From positions 1-64,000 of the forward strand of contig JAPDDQ010000024.1 in assembly GCA_027587225.1 (NCBI GenBank): a stretch of DNA of 64,000 bases. The letters run 5' to 3'. Position 1 is the stretch's first letter. The number at the start of each line of letters is the position of its first letter. This stretch comes from Solirubrobacter taibaiensis. GTDB lineage: Bacteria > Actinomycetota > Thermoleophilia > Solirubrobacterales > Solirubrobacteraceae. Below the pieces are notes generated by a model. The model made no database searches, was not told where the DNA came from, and saw only the letters and a program-made list of their open reading frames with translations. Positions 15,813 through 23,861 of this stretch are shown here, piece after piece. The translations under genes and the position numbers were made by a program.

Positions 15813-15835
15813 GACGGCGACGCTAGGCGCGCTCG

Positions 15836-15865
15836 GGATGAAGGCGCCTCATCCGGCGTGGGTGA
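15836..15865. promoter_or_regulatory. Island dyad site before the HdeD gene
   Basis: GGATGA-N7-TCATCC at 15836-15854 is a perfect palindrome in its half-sites, 23 nt before the HdeD ATG (minus strand), and overlaps the SulP stop codon. A further half-site GGGTGA at 15860-15865 keeps the 24-bp phase but lacks its partner. Confidence 0.7.
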
Positions 15866-17468
15866 CGGCCGCGCGCACCGTCGGGTGGAAGCGCTCGGGT
15901 GGGACGATCGGGGTGAGGCGCTCTTGCAGCGGGGACTTCGCCCGGGCGATGTGGAGCTCCGGGACGAGTTGGCTGATGTCGGCGAGCGCGTCGAGTCCGG
16001 CGGAGTCCACATGTGCGACCCCTTCGGCGTCGAAGACGAGCGCGTGGGTGGGGGTCGGGGCGGCGCGCAGGGCCTCACGGACCCGGCCCTTGACGTAGCC
16101 GGCGTTGGCGAAGAACAGGCGGTCGTCGAGGCGGTAGACGACGACGCCGGGTGTGATCTGCGCGCTGGGGTGCAGCGCGACGTCCGCGTAGCGGCCCAGG
16201 CGCGGGACGAACCCGAGCACCGCGTCGTGGGGACGGGCGCTGCGGCGGACGACGTCGACGAGGCTGAGCGCCACCGCGATGCCGATCGCCGGCAACACGC
16301 CGACCGCGATCACACCCACGGTCGTGATCGCGGCGATGGCGAGCTCCACCCGGTCCGTGCGGTACAGCGCGCGCCACTGGCTCGGCGCGATCAGGCCGAT
16401 GCAGGCGGCGACGATGACGGCGCCGAGCACCGCCTTGGGGAGGTCGGCGATCGGCGCCGTCAGAAACAGCAGGACGAGCGCGACCACCGCCGCCGCGAGC
16501 AGCCCGGACACCTGGCTGCGGGCGCCCACCGCGTCGTTGACCGCCGTGCGCGACCCGCTCGCGCCCACCGGCAGGCCCTGCGTGAACGCGGCCGCGGCGT
16601 TCGCGGCGCCCATCGCGACGAGCTCCTGCCGGACGCCGACCTGCTGGTTGCGGCGGCCCGCGAACGATCGCGCCGTGAGGATCTCGTCGGCGAAGCACAC
16701 GAGGAACAAGCCGATCGCGCCGGGGACGATGGTGGCGAGGTCCTGCAGGGGTGGGACTTCGAGTCCGGGCAGGCCCGCCGGGATCTCGCCGACCGTGGCG
16801 ACGTCGAAGTCCAGCCAGGCGGTGGCGATGATCGCCCCGATCACGACGACGAGCGCGATCGGGAGGCGCGGCGCGAGGTAGCGGGCCGGGATGAGCAGGA
16901 CGAGCGCCGCGGCGGAGACGGCGAGCGTGGTGCCTTGCACGGAGCCGAGCTCGCGGACGACCTCCGCCAGCTGGGGGAGCGGGTCGCGGGCGGTGATGTC
17001 GAGCCCGAGCAGCTTGCCGAGCTGGCTGATCACGAGCACGACCGCGACGCCGTGGATGTACCCGACCAGGACCGGACGCGAGAAGTAGTCCGCGACCCAG
17101 CCGAGGTTGAGCACGCGCGCGAGACCGAAGCAGGCGGCGACGATCAGCGCCATCGCGGCCGCGAGCCCCGCCGCCTCCTCGCTCCCGGCCGCCGCCAGCC
17201 CGAGCACGGTCGCGGCGACGAGGGCGGACAACGACCCTTCCGGCCCGACGATCAGCTGCTTGGAGCTGCCGAGAAAGGCGTACGCCACGGCGGGCGCGAT
17301 CAGCGCGTACAGACCGTGCACCGCCGAGAGGCCCGCGACCTCGGCGTACGCCATCGCGCTCGGGATCGCGAGCGCGGCGACGGTCAGCGCGGCCGTCACG
17401 TCCCGCTGCAGCGTCTCGCCCCGGTAGGACGGCAGCTCCTTGGCCACCGGCACCGCCCGGTGCAGCAT
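15849..17468 (-). CDS. SulP-family anion transporter with STAS domain (copy 1)
   Basis: A 539-residue SLC26/SulP transporter. The N-terminal signature is AIPSAMAYAEVAGLSAVHGLYA, followed by about twelve helices and the conserved SRTAVNDAVGARSQVSGL segment near residue 300. A STAS domain occupies the C-terminus, with FDAEGVAHVDSAGLDALADI. Substrates in the family include sulfate, bicarbonate and dicarboxylates; sulfate fits the neighbouring FGE and sulfatases. It lies 65 nt after the FGE gene on the same strand, in an apparent USP-FGE-SulP operon. Confidence 0.9.
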   Translation of the reverse strand: MLHRAVPVAKELPSYRGETLQRDVTAALTVAALAIPSAMAYAEVAGLSAVHGLYALIAPAVAYAFLGSSKQLIVGPEGSLSALVAATVLGLAAAGSEEAAGLAAAMALIVAACFGLARVLNLGWVADYFSRPVLVGYIHGVAVVLVISQLGKLLGLDITARDPLPQLAEVVRELGSVQGTTLAVSAAALVLLIPARYLAPRLPIALVVVIGAIIATAWLDFDVATVGEIPAGLPGLEVPPLQDLATIVPGAIGLFLVCFADEILTARSFAGRRNQQVGVRQELVAMGAANAAAAFTQGLPVGASGSRTAVNDAVGARSQVSGLLAAAVVALVLLFLTAPIADLPKAVLGAVIVAACIGLIAPSQWRALYRTDRVELAIAAITTVGVIAVGVLPAIGIAVALSLVDVVRRSARPHDAVLGFVPRLGRYADVALHPSAQITPGVVVYRLDDRLFFANAGYVKGRVREALRAAPTPTHALVFDAEGVAHVDSAGLDALADISQLVPELHIARAKSPLQERLTPIVPPERFHPTVRAAVTHAG

Positions 17469-17533
17469 CGGCTCCGGCTCGGCGGAGAGAAACGCGGAGC
17501 CGGCGTAGGCGGGCGAGGCCTCCGCCTCGTCGT

Positions 17534-18400
17534 CTACTCGCCGGGGCGGACCACGCACCGGAAGCCGAGGTGGCTCGTGGAGGTGTCGATCGCTTCCCCT
17601 TGACGGGCGGCGGGACGGTAACGCAGGCAGTAGCTGGGGGCGCACAGATGCGACCCGCCTTTGATCACGCGGCGCGGGATGTCGCCCGCGGGCGGGCCGT
17701 GGCAGGCGTGGACGTCCTGCGTGAACGAGTCGGTGGTCCACTCCCAGACGTTGCCGGTCATGTCCGAGAGGCCGTAGCCGTTCGGTGGGAACGAGCCGAC
17801 GGGCGCGGTGCCGCGGTGGCCTTGCCAGGGGAACTCGCCGACCCAGCGGTTGGCGAGCGCGGGGTCGTCCTCGTCGCCCCACGCGAACGCGGCTCCTTCG
17901 AGGCCACCGCGCGCGGCGTACTCCCACTCGGCCTCGGTGGGGAGCTCGGCGCCGGCCCAGGCCGCGTAGGCCTCGGCGTCGGCGGGCGTGACGTGCGTGA
18001 CGGGGTGCCGCGCGCGCTGGTAGGTGTCGCTGCCGGGGCCTTCGGGCGCGCGCCACGACGCGCCGGGGACGTACGCCCACCAGCGCGTGTGGTCGTCGAG
18101 CGGGACCGGTCCGCGACTCGGCTGGAACACGAGCGAGCCGGGCACGAGCAGGTTCGGGTCCGCGTCGGGGTAGGCGTCGGCGCTGGGCGCGAACTCGGCG
18201 GTGGTGACGTGGCCGGTCGCGCGCACGAACCGCCGGAAGCCGGCGACGGTCACGGGCGACGCGTCGATCCAGAACCCGCCGACGCGCACCTCCCGCACCG
18301 GCTGCTCCTCCGGGTAGAACCGCTCGTCGCCCATCCGGAACGTCCCGCCGTCGATCCACACCATGCCTTCCCGAGGTGGGGCCTGCGCCGCCGCGGTCAC
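17534..18400 (-). CDS. Formylglycine-generating enzyme (SUMF1/FGE family), copy 1
   Basis: A 288-residue copper-dependent oxidase-type FGE that would convert the sulfatase active-site cysteine to formylglycine. Both active-site cysteines are in place in GGSHLCAPSYCLRYRPAAR (about residues 255-273), the C-x4-C spacing of functional actinobacterial FGEs rather than the Cys-less EgtB/PvdO relatives. Other family marks are MVWIDGGTFRMG at the N-terminus, EWEYAARGG and TGNVWEWT. It overlaps the universal stress gene by 4 nt. A second FGE lies at 42680, next to sulfatases. Confidence 0.92.
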   Translation of the reverse strand: MTAAAQAPPREGMVWIDGGTFRMGDERFYPEEQPVREVRVGGFWIDASPVTVAGFRRFVRATGHVTTAEFAPSADAYPDADPNLLVPGSLVFQPSRGPVPLDDHTRWWAYVPGASWRAPEGPGSDTYQRARHPVTHVTPADAEAYAAWAGAELPTEAEWEYAARGGLEGAAFAWGDEDDPALANRWVGEFPWQGHRGTAPVGSFPPNGYGLSDMTGNVWEWTTDSFTQDVHACHGPPAGDIPRRVIKGGSHLCAPSYCLRYRPAARQGEAIDTSTSHLGFRCVVRPGE

Positions 18401-19290
18401 GCCGCCTCCGGACTGGGCGAGTACGAGCCCTCCGGGCGAGTACTCGAAGCGACGCGAGCCGTTAGGCGAGCGTCGCCCACGTCGGCGCGCGGCACGAGCA
18501 TGACCGGGCAGCGCGCGCCCGCGAGCGTTCCGCGCGCCGCTCCGCCCGGCAGCACGACGCCGGGCGGCCCGTACGCGCGTGACCCGAGCACGAGCACCCC
18601 GAGCCGGCCGGACGCGCGGAGCAACGTGTCGACCGGATCGCCGACCAGCACCAGCGGCTGGACCTCCAGGCCCGGCTCATCCTCGCGTGCGGCGGCCTCG
18701 ATGGCGGCGCGCAGGATGCTCGCCGCGTCGCCCCGTTCCCAGCCGCGGACCGGGGCGGGGGCGAGGCTCGCGGCGAACCGCGCGGCGTCGGCGGGATCGG
18801 GAGAACGTCGCAGCACGGTGAGGACGAGCAACGGTGCGCCGGCCGCGCGGGCGAGCGCGGCGGCGAAACGGAGCGCCCGCCGGGAGTCGGTGGTGGGGAG
18901 GAGGCCCACCCCGACGGTGCCCAGCGGACGCTCGCCGTGGCCTCGCGGGACCACGGCCACGGCGCTCGCGGCGCCGTGCAGGACGCGCTCGGCCGTCCCG
19001 CCCACGCGCACGCGCCCATGGGCGGCGTCGTGAGCGGAGCCGAGCACGGTCAGGACCGGACGCTCGGTGGCGATCAGCCGCTGCAGCCCGGCCGCGGCCG
19101 AGGCGGCATGCTCGACGTGCACGCCGGCGAACAGGACGTGCGTGCCCGTGTCGGGCTCCGCGTCGGTCAGCCCGCTGGTGGAACGAATCGCCACGAGGCG
19201 CACATTCGCGTCGAGCAGCGGCGCAACGGCACGTGCGAACGCGACCGGGGACCGGTCCTCGTCACAGGCCGCCAGCACGACACGCCGCAT
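18397..19290 (-). CDS. Tandem-domain universal stress protein
   Basis: A 297-residue protein with two UspA-like folds (residues 1-115 and 125-280). The second has the nucleotide-binding-type ending VLVLGSRAYGPPGVVLPGGAARGTLAGARCPVMLVPR, close to G-2x-G-9x-G-S/T. The first is more degenerate (VRVGGTAERVLHGAASAVAVVPR). Its role is probably stress sensing or ATP/second-messenger binding. It heads the USP-FGE-SulP unit, and the island dyad lies 24 nt before its ATG. Confidence 0.88.
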   Translation of the reverse strand: MRRVVLAACDEDRSPVAFARAVAPLLDANVRLVAIRSTSGLTDAEPDTGTHVLFAGVHVEHAASAAAGLQRLIATERPVLTVLGSAHDAAHGRVRVGGTAERVLHGAASAVAVVPRGHGERPLGTVGVGLLPTTDSRRALRFAAALARAAGAPLLVLTVLRRSPDPADAARFAASLAPAPVRGWERGDAASILRAAIEAAAREDEPGLEVQPLVLVGDPVDTLLRASGRLGVLVLGSRAYGPPGVVLPGGAARGTLAGARCPVMLVPRADVGDARLTARVASSTRPEGSYSPSPEAA

Positions 19291-19314
19291 CGTGGGTCAC
19301 GTTAAGGACGGGTG

Positions 19315-19383
19315 GGGTGAAGCGCCGTCGTCCACTGGGGATGAACGCGGGGCTCACCCCGAAGGGGCGAGGCGGGCTCACCC
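19315..19383. promoter_or_regulatory. Island dyad sites between USP and cobalamin-like genes
   Basis: GGGTGA-N7-TCGTCC at 19315-19333 lies 24 nt before the USP ATG. A lone GGATGA at 19339-19344 keeps the 24-bp phase. A separate dyad GGGCGA-N7-TCACCC at 19365-19383 lies only 8 nt before the GTG of the divergent gene, so that side does not follow the usual spacing. Confidence 0.6.
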
Positions 19384-19391
19384 TCGCGCGC

Positions 19392-20069
19392 GTGAAGGTG
19401 CGCCGCATCGACGATCTTGGCAGGGATCCGGCCGATGACGCGCTCGTGCTGCGCCTCGAACGGGCGGTGCGGCGCTTCAGGCTGCAGTCGGCGCACAACC
19501 TCCTGGACGAGGCGTTCGCCACGTACGCGCCGGATGCGCTGCTCACGCAGGTCGGCCAGCCCCTGCTGGACCGCCTCGAGGCCAAGCAGGACGACGGCGC
19601 GCTGCGCTTCGCGACCTCGCTGCTCGAGTTGCGCCTGCTGGCCCACGGGCGCGGGTGGGAGCGTGCGAGCGGACCGCTGGTGGTGCTGGGATGCGCACCC
19701 AGCGAGGAGCGGACGCTGGAGCTGATCGCGCTGGGGATCGCCGTCGCCGAGGCCCACTGCCGGATCACGTACCTCGGCGCGGCGACGCCGGTGGACCTGC
19801 TCACCGAGGTGGTGCGCAGCGAGCAGGCGTCGGCCGTGGTCCTCCAGGCCGAGCACGTCCGCCTGACACGGTTCGAGATCTCCCAGCTGCGCGCGCTGCC
19901 GGTGCCGCTGGTGTTCATCGGCGCGGCCGCGGCCACGCTCGCGCGGTCAACGCACGCCACCGCGCTCGACCCCGTCAACCCGGCGACGAGCGCGCGGGTG
20001 GCCGGGCTGGCGCGGCGGGAGTCATCCCGGCGGAGCGACGAGCCGTCACCCTCTCGCCCGCGAACATGA
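19392..20069 (+). CDS. Stand-alone cobalamin-binding-like protein with lost ligand
   Basis: A 225-residue protein that aligns along its length with the C-terminal cobalamin half of the MerR regulator at 20276: a helical part (FATSLLELRLLAHGRGW) and a Rossmann-like part (GPLVVLGCAPSEERTLELIALG, then YLGAATPVDLL). In the MerR protein the B12 motif reads GEQHSLG; here the same place reads SEERTLEL, so the His ligand and the Gly are gone. It has no DNA-binding domain. I infer a degenerate or non-cobalamin sensor/partner. The start is uncertain: GTG 19392 is preferred, because ATG 19341 would run across the dyad sites. Confidence 0.75.
   Translation: MKVRRIDDLGRDPADDALVLRLERAVRRFRLQSAHNLLDEAFATYAPDALLTQVGQPLLDRLEAKQDDGALRFATSLLELRLLAHGRGWERASGPLVVLGCAPSEERTLELIALGIAVAEAHCRITYLGAATPVDLLTEVVRSEQASAVVLQAEHVRLTRFEISQLRALPVPLVFIGAAAATLARSTHATALDPVNPATSARVAGLARRESSRRSDEPSPSRPRT
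20033..20051. promoter_or_regulatory. Possible island dyad before small paralogue 2
   Basis: GAGCGA-N7-TCACCC lies inside the 3' end of the preceding gene, 30 nt before the ATG at 20082. The sequence fits but the distance is longer than elsewhere. Confidence 0.3.
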
Positions 20070-20081
20070 GCCCCAAGCGGC

Positions 20082-20285
20082 ATGACTCTGAACTACGAGA
20101 TCCGCGTGCGGGGCCGAGTCGGTGAGCATCTCGCCGATGCGCTTGGTCTCGCTGCCGAGGTGGAACCCGTGGAGACCGTGCTCCGCGGCCCGGTGATCGA
20201 CCAGGAAGGCCTGCACGGCATCCTCGATCGCCTCCAGGAGATGGGCCTCGAGCTGGTCGAGGTCCGGCGGCTGCCTCAGACCTGA
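20082..20285 (+). CDS. Small EIRVRG-type protein, paralogue 2
   Basis: A 67-residue protein, LNYEIRVRGRVG at the start, TVLRGPVIDQEGLHGILDRLQ in the middle and GLELVEVRRLPQT at the end, nearly the same as the protein at 14863. The set is predicted to be a single small alpha/beta domain of unknown function. The 3' end overlaps the convergent MerR gene by 10 nt. Confidence 0.75.
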   Translation: MTLNYEIRVRGRVGEHLADALGLAAEVEPVETVLRGPVIDQEGLHGILDRLQEMGLELVEVRRLPQT

Positions 20286-21100
20286 GCGAAGGCGAGGGCC
20301 GGGTCGCCGGTGAGCCGGCGCGCGCCGATGTCCGCGCACGCCGCCTCGTTGACCGCCGGCCCGCACAATCGCAACGGCTGCTCGGCGGCGAGGGAACGCA
20401 ACGCCCCGCGAGCGCGCGTGAACGTCCACGCCATCGTGAAGCTCACGACGACCGCGTCTGGACGCAACGATCGAGCGGCCGCCTCGAAACCCTCGACCGG
20501 CGTGTCGGCGCCGAGCCACGCGATCCGCCAGCCGCGTCTGTGCAGCGCCAGCGCGAACGTGAGCGGCCCCAGCGAATGCTGCTCGCCCGGCCCGCAGCCC
20601 AGGAGCGCGAGCGGCCCCGGCCCTTCGTGCCAACGCCCACCGAGCGCGAGCAGCCGCGCCTCGAGCAGTCGTCCCGCGAAGTGAATGCGCGCCGGCCCGA
20701 GTTCCTCGCGCGCCCAGGCATCCCCGGCCTGCACGAGGGCTGGGAGCACCCGCCGGCTCACCGCGGACGCCGGATCGGGCTGCGCCAGCAGCTCGTCGAG
20801 CGCCGCGTGCACGCTGGTCGCGTCGAACGTCTCCCACGCGCGCACCAAAGAGCCGACGCTGGTCCCGGCCGCGAGCGCCAGCGACGCCGACTCACGCGCC
20901 GCCAATCCGGATGACAGATGCTCGAGCATGCGCTGCGCCCGGGCCTCGTCGGTGAACGAGTACAGCCGGAAGCCGCCCGCCGTGCGTAAGGGTGTGAACA
21001 GCCCGTAACGCGACTCCCACGCGCGCAAAACGCTCACGGACACGCCAACGCGACGGCTGAACGGGCCGATCCGCAACAGACCTTGAACCGGTGCGGCCAT
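20276..21100 (-). CDS. MerR-family regulator with cobalamin-binding domain (CarH/LitR-like)
   Basis: A 274-residue regulator: N-terminal MerR winged HTH (RIGPFSRRVGVSVSVLRAWESRYGL), a four-helix cap and a C-terminal B12-binding fold with CGPGEQHSLG (the lower-ligand His motif, kept) and WLGADTPVEGF. In light-sensing CarH proteins the cap carries an E-H pair; here it reads RIHFAGRL, with His kept and Glu replaced, so photochemistry is uncertain. It is divergent from a MalT-like regulator across an unusually AT-rich gap. ATG 21100 or the adjoining GTG 21103 may be the start. Confidence 0.88.
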   Translation of the reverse strand: MAAPVQGLLRIGPFSRRVGVSVSVLRAWESRYGLFTPLRTAGGFRLYSFTDEARAQRMLEHLSSGLAARESASLALAAGTSVGSLVRAWETFDATSVHAALDELLAQPDPASAVSRRVLPALVQAGDAWAREELGPARIHFAGRLLEARLLALGGRWHEGPGPLALLGCGPGEQHSLGPLTFALALHRRGWRIAWLGADTPVEGFEAAARSLRPDAVVVSFTMAWTFTRARGALRSLAAEQPLRLCGPAVNEAACADIGARRLTGDPALAFAQV

Positions 21101-21103
21101 CAC

Positions 21104-21170
21104 TCTTGTTTAGTAACCAATCGCAAAACTCGACAAAACCTACACACCAGCTATAGGGTCCGGCGCAGGC
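21104..21170. promoter_or_regulatory. AT-rich divergent promoter region, MerR / LAL regulator
   Basis: This 67-bp gap is markedly less GC-rich than its surroundings. It holds two CAAAAC repeats exactly 10 bp apart (21124-21129 and 21134-21139), a TATAGG box at 21152-21157 that could be the -10 of the LAL gene, and TACTAA on the minus strand (21110-21115) as a possible -10 for the MerR gene. It is a likely MerR binding region. The island dyad is absent here. Confidence 0.5.
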
Positions 21171-23861
21171 ATGCCGTCAGGGGGCAAGTCAGATGGGTCC
21201 GGGGGCCGACGGTTGACGTCTGCACCCCGACGTACCCCGGCGCTGGTGACCCAGTTCGCCGTCCCACCCGCGCCGTTCGGGATGGTCGATCGCGAACGCC
21301 TGCGGCTGACCGTCGAGGAGCCCGTCACGCTCGTCTGCGCGCCGGCCGGCAGCGGCAAGACCGCGCTCGTCGCGGCGGAGGTGCAGCGCGGGCCGCACGC
21401 CACGGCCTGGATCACGCTCGAACCCGCCGACGACGAGCCCGGCCACTTCTGGGACGCGGTGCTGACCGCGCTGGACCTCGCCGGCGCCGTCCCGGCCGAC
21501 AGCCCCGTCGCCGCGCTCGCCGCGCCGGTGCGCGAGTCGCGCAACGCCTTCATGCCGTTGCTGGTCAACGCCCTGGCGACGCTCCCAGAGCGGGTCGTGC
21601 TGGTGCTCGACGACGTCCACGTGCTGCGCAACAAGGAGTGCCTGACGCAGCTGTCCTTCCTGCTCCTGCACGCTCCCGACACGCTGCGACTGGTGCTCAC
21701 CGCCCGCAGCGACCCGGCGTTGCCGTTGCACGTGCTGCGGGTGCGCGGCCGGCTGGCCGAGGTTCGTGCGACCGACCTCGCGTTCACCGAGTGCGAGGCG
21801 AGTGAGCTGCTCGCCGCGCATGGCCTCACCCTCGACCAGGAGCTGGTCAAGGCGCTGCACTCGCGCACGGAGGGCTGGGGCGCCGGCCTGCGGCTCGCGG
21901 CGCTGAGCCTCCAGGGCCGCGAGGACCCTGATCAGTTCGTCGCCGAGTTCGCCGGCGACGATCGGGTGATCGCCGACTACCTCGTCGCCGAGGTGCTCGA
22001 TCGCCAGCCACCACGGCTGCGGGCGTTTCTCCTGCGTACGGCGCTCGTCGACCGCGTGTGCGGGAGCCTCGCCGACGCGCTCACCGGCGAAAGTAACGGC
22101 GCGGACACGCTCGCCACCCTGGAACGCACCAATGGGTTCGTCCTCGGCGTGGACGGCCATCGCGAATGGTTCCGCTACCACCGCCTGTTCGCCAAGCTGC
22201 TGCGCACACGCGCCGAACGTGAGCTGGCGGCCAAGCTGCCGGAGCTGCACGCCCGCGCCGCCCGCTGGTACGCCGCGCGCGGCGCCTCGGTCGACGCGCT
22301 CGGGCACGCCGTCGAGGCGCACGAGTGGGACCTGGCGGTGGAGGTCGTCGCCGACCACTGGTTCGACCTGTACGTGCGCGGCGACGCCGCCGCGGTCCGC
22401 GCGATGCTCAGCCAGCTGCCGCCGGACCGGCTCGAGCAGGACGCCGAGCTCGCCGCGGCGCTCGCGTGCGCGGCGCTCGACGTCGGCGACACCGAGGCCG
22501 CCGAGCGCCACCTCGAGCACGCCGAGCAGGTGCCGGTGTCTGAGCCGCGACGCCGTCGATACCTGGAGACGAGGGCGCTCGCCGGCCTCGCGAAGGCCCG
22601 CCTGGAGGGTGACTTCGAGGCCGCGCTGGAGGCCGCGGACGGGCTGTTGGCCGAGGCCGCCCGGCACGCCGGCGGTCCCGAAGACGGCGCCCGCGAGGCC
22701 CTCGTGCACGCGATGCTCGGGGAGACCGCCCTGTGGGCGCACAACCTCGACCGCGCCGGGGAGGAGCTGCGCAAGGCGGTCGCGCTCGCCCGCGCGCACC
22801 GGCTCGACTTCGTCGCGTTGTCGGCGCTCAGCTATCTCGCGCTGCTGGACGTGATGGTCCACGGCCCAGCCGACGAGCAGGGCCATGGCCTCCAGGCGAT
22901 CGAGCTCGCCGCGCACCGCGGCTGGTCGCGGGTTCCGCAGACGGCGTGCGCGCACACCGGCCTCGCGCTGCACGCGTTCTACGACCTGCGCCCGGCCGAG
23001 GCCGTCCTGCATCTCGAGCACGCGAGCGTTGCCGCCGCCCTGCTGCGGCGCCGCCAGCTGGACTTCGTGATCGCCCACCTCGACGCGCGCATGCGGGCCG
23101 CCGCCGGCGCACCGCGCGAAGCGCTGCGCGCGCTCGACGACTTCGAGGCCCTCCACCGCCACCGCGGGCCTTCGCTGCGCCACGAACAGGTCTCCCTCGC
23201 CGCGATGCGGGCTCGCCTGCAGGTGGAGACCGGTGACCTGGAGGGCGCGGAGGCGACGCTCGCGACGGTCGCGGACGAGCCGTGGGTGGTGGTCGGCACC
23301 GCCTCGGCGCGCCTCGCGCTCGCCCGGGGGGAACCGGCCGAAGCGGTCGAGGTGCTCGAGCGATTCATCCCCGCCGAGGCCATCCACGCGGTCAGCCACG
23401 TGGAGGCCTGCGCGCTGCTCGCGCTCGCCCACGACGAGGCCGGCGAGCCAGGCAAGGCCCAGCGCGTGCTCGAGCGCGCGCTCGCCCTGGCCGAGACGAG
23501 CCGTCACCGCTGGCCGTTCCTGGAGCTCGGCCGGCGCATGGAGGACTTGCTCAAACGGCAGATCCGGGCGGGCACCTCACACCGGGCGATCGTCGGCGAG
23601 CTGCTGGACACGTTCGCTGACCGCGCGCCGGTCTCACGCCACGTCAGCCCGCTGCTGGAGCCGTTGTCCGACCGCGAGCAGGCGATCCTGCGCTATCTGC
23701 CCACGGCGCTCTCCAACCGCGAGATCGCCGCCGAGCTGTTCGTCACGACCAACACGGTCAAGACGCACCTGCGCTCGATCTACCGCAAGCTCGACGTCGC
23801 CCGACGGCGCGAGGCCGTGGAGCGCGCCCGCGACCTACGGCTCCTTTCCTCCCGGCGCTAG
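21171..23861 (+). CDS. MalT-like LuxR-family (LAL) transcriptional regulator, copy 1
   Basis: An 896-residue STAND-type activator. Walker A APAGSGKTALVA (about residue 57), Walker B VVLVLDDVHVL, the sensor-like TARSDPALPL and the EWFRYHRLFAKLLR segment are the MalT order. A long TPR-like helical region follows, then a LuxR HTH (LSDREQAILRYLPTALSNREIAAELFVTTNTVKTHLRSIYRKL). Such proteins integrate a small inducer with ATP and bind GGAKGA-type MalT boxes. Half-sites of that kind fill this island, so it is a candidate island regulator. The 3' end overlaps the convergent gene by 27 nt. Confidence 0.92.
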   Translation: MPSGGKSDGSGGRRLTSAPRRTPALVTQFAVPPAPFGMVDRERLRLTVEEPVTLVCAPAGSGKTALVAAEVQRGPHATAWITLEPADDEPGHFWDAVLTALDLAGAVPADSPVAALAAPVRESRNAFMPLLVNALATLPERVVLVLDDVHVLRNKECLTQLSFLLLHAPDTLRLVLTARSDPALPLHVLRVRGRLAEVRATDLAFTECEASELLAAHGLTLDQELVKALHSRTEGWGAGLRLAALSLQGREDPDQFVAEFAGDDRVIADYLVAEVLDRQPPRLRAFLLRTALVDRVCGSLADALTGESNGADTLATLERTNGFVLGVDGHREWFRYHRLFAKLLRTRAERELAAKLPELHARAARWYAARGASVDALGHAVEAHEWDLAVEVVADHWFDLYVRGDAAAVRAMLSQLPPDRLEQDAELAAALACAALDVGDTEAAERHLEHAEQVPVSEPRRRRYLETRALAGLAKARLEGDFEAALEAADGLLAEAARHAGGPEDGAREALVHAMLGETALWAHNLDRAGEELRKAVALARAHRLDFVALSALSYLALLDVMVHGPADEQGHGLQAIELAAHRGWSRVPQTACAHTGLALHAFYDLRPAEAVLHLEHASVAAALLRRRQLDFVIAHLDARMRAAAGAPREALRALDDFEALHRHRGPSLRHEQVSLAAMRARLQVETGDLEGAEATLATVADEPWVVVGTASARLALARGEPAEAVEVLERFIPAEAIHAVSHVEACALLALAHDEAGEPGKAQRVLERALALAETSRHRWPFLELGRRMEDLLKRQIRAGTSHRAIVGELLDTFADRAPVSRHVSPLLEPLSDREQAILRYLPTALSNREIAAELFVTTNTVKTHLRSIYRKLDVARRREAVERARDLRLLSSRR

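Noticed and set aside
19341..20069. ATG at 19341 as the start of the cobalamin-like gene
   Set aside because: It overlaps a half-site of the dyad and adds 17 low-complexity residues without match in the paralogue; GTG 19392 is preferred, though not certain.
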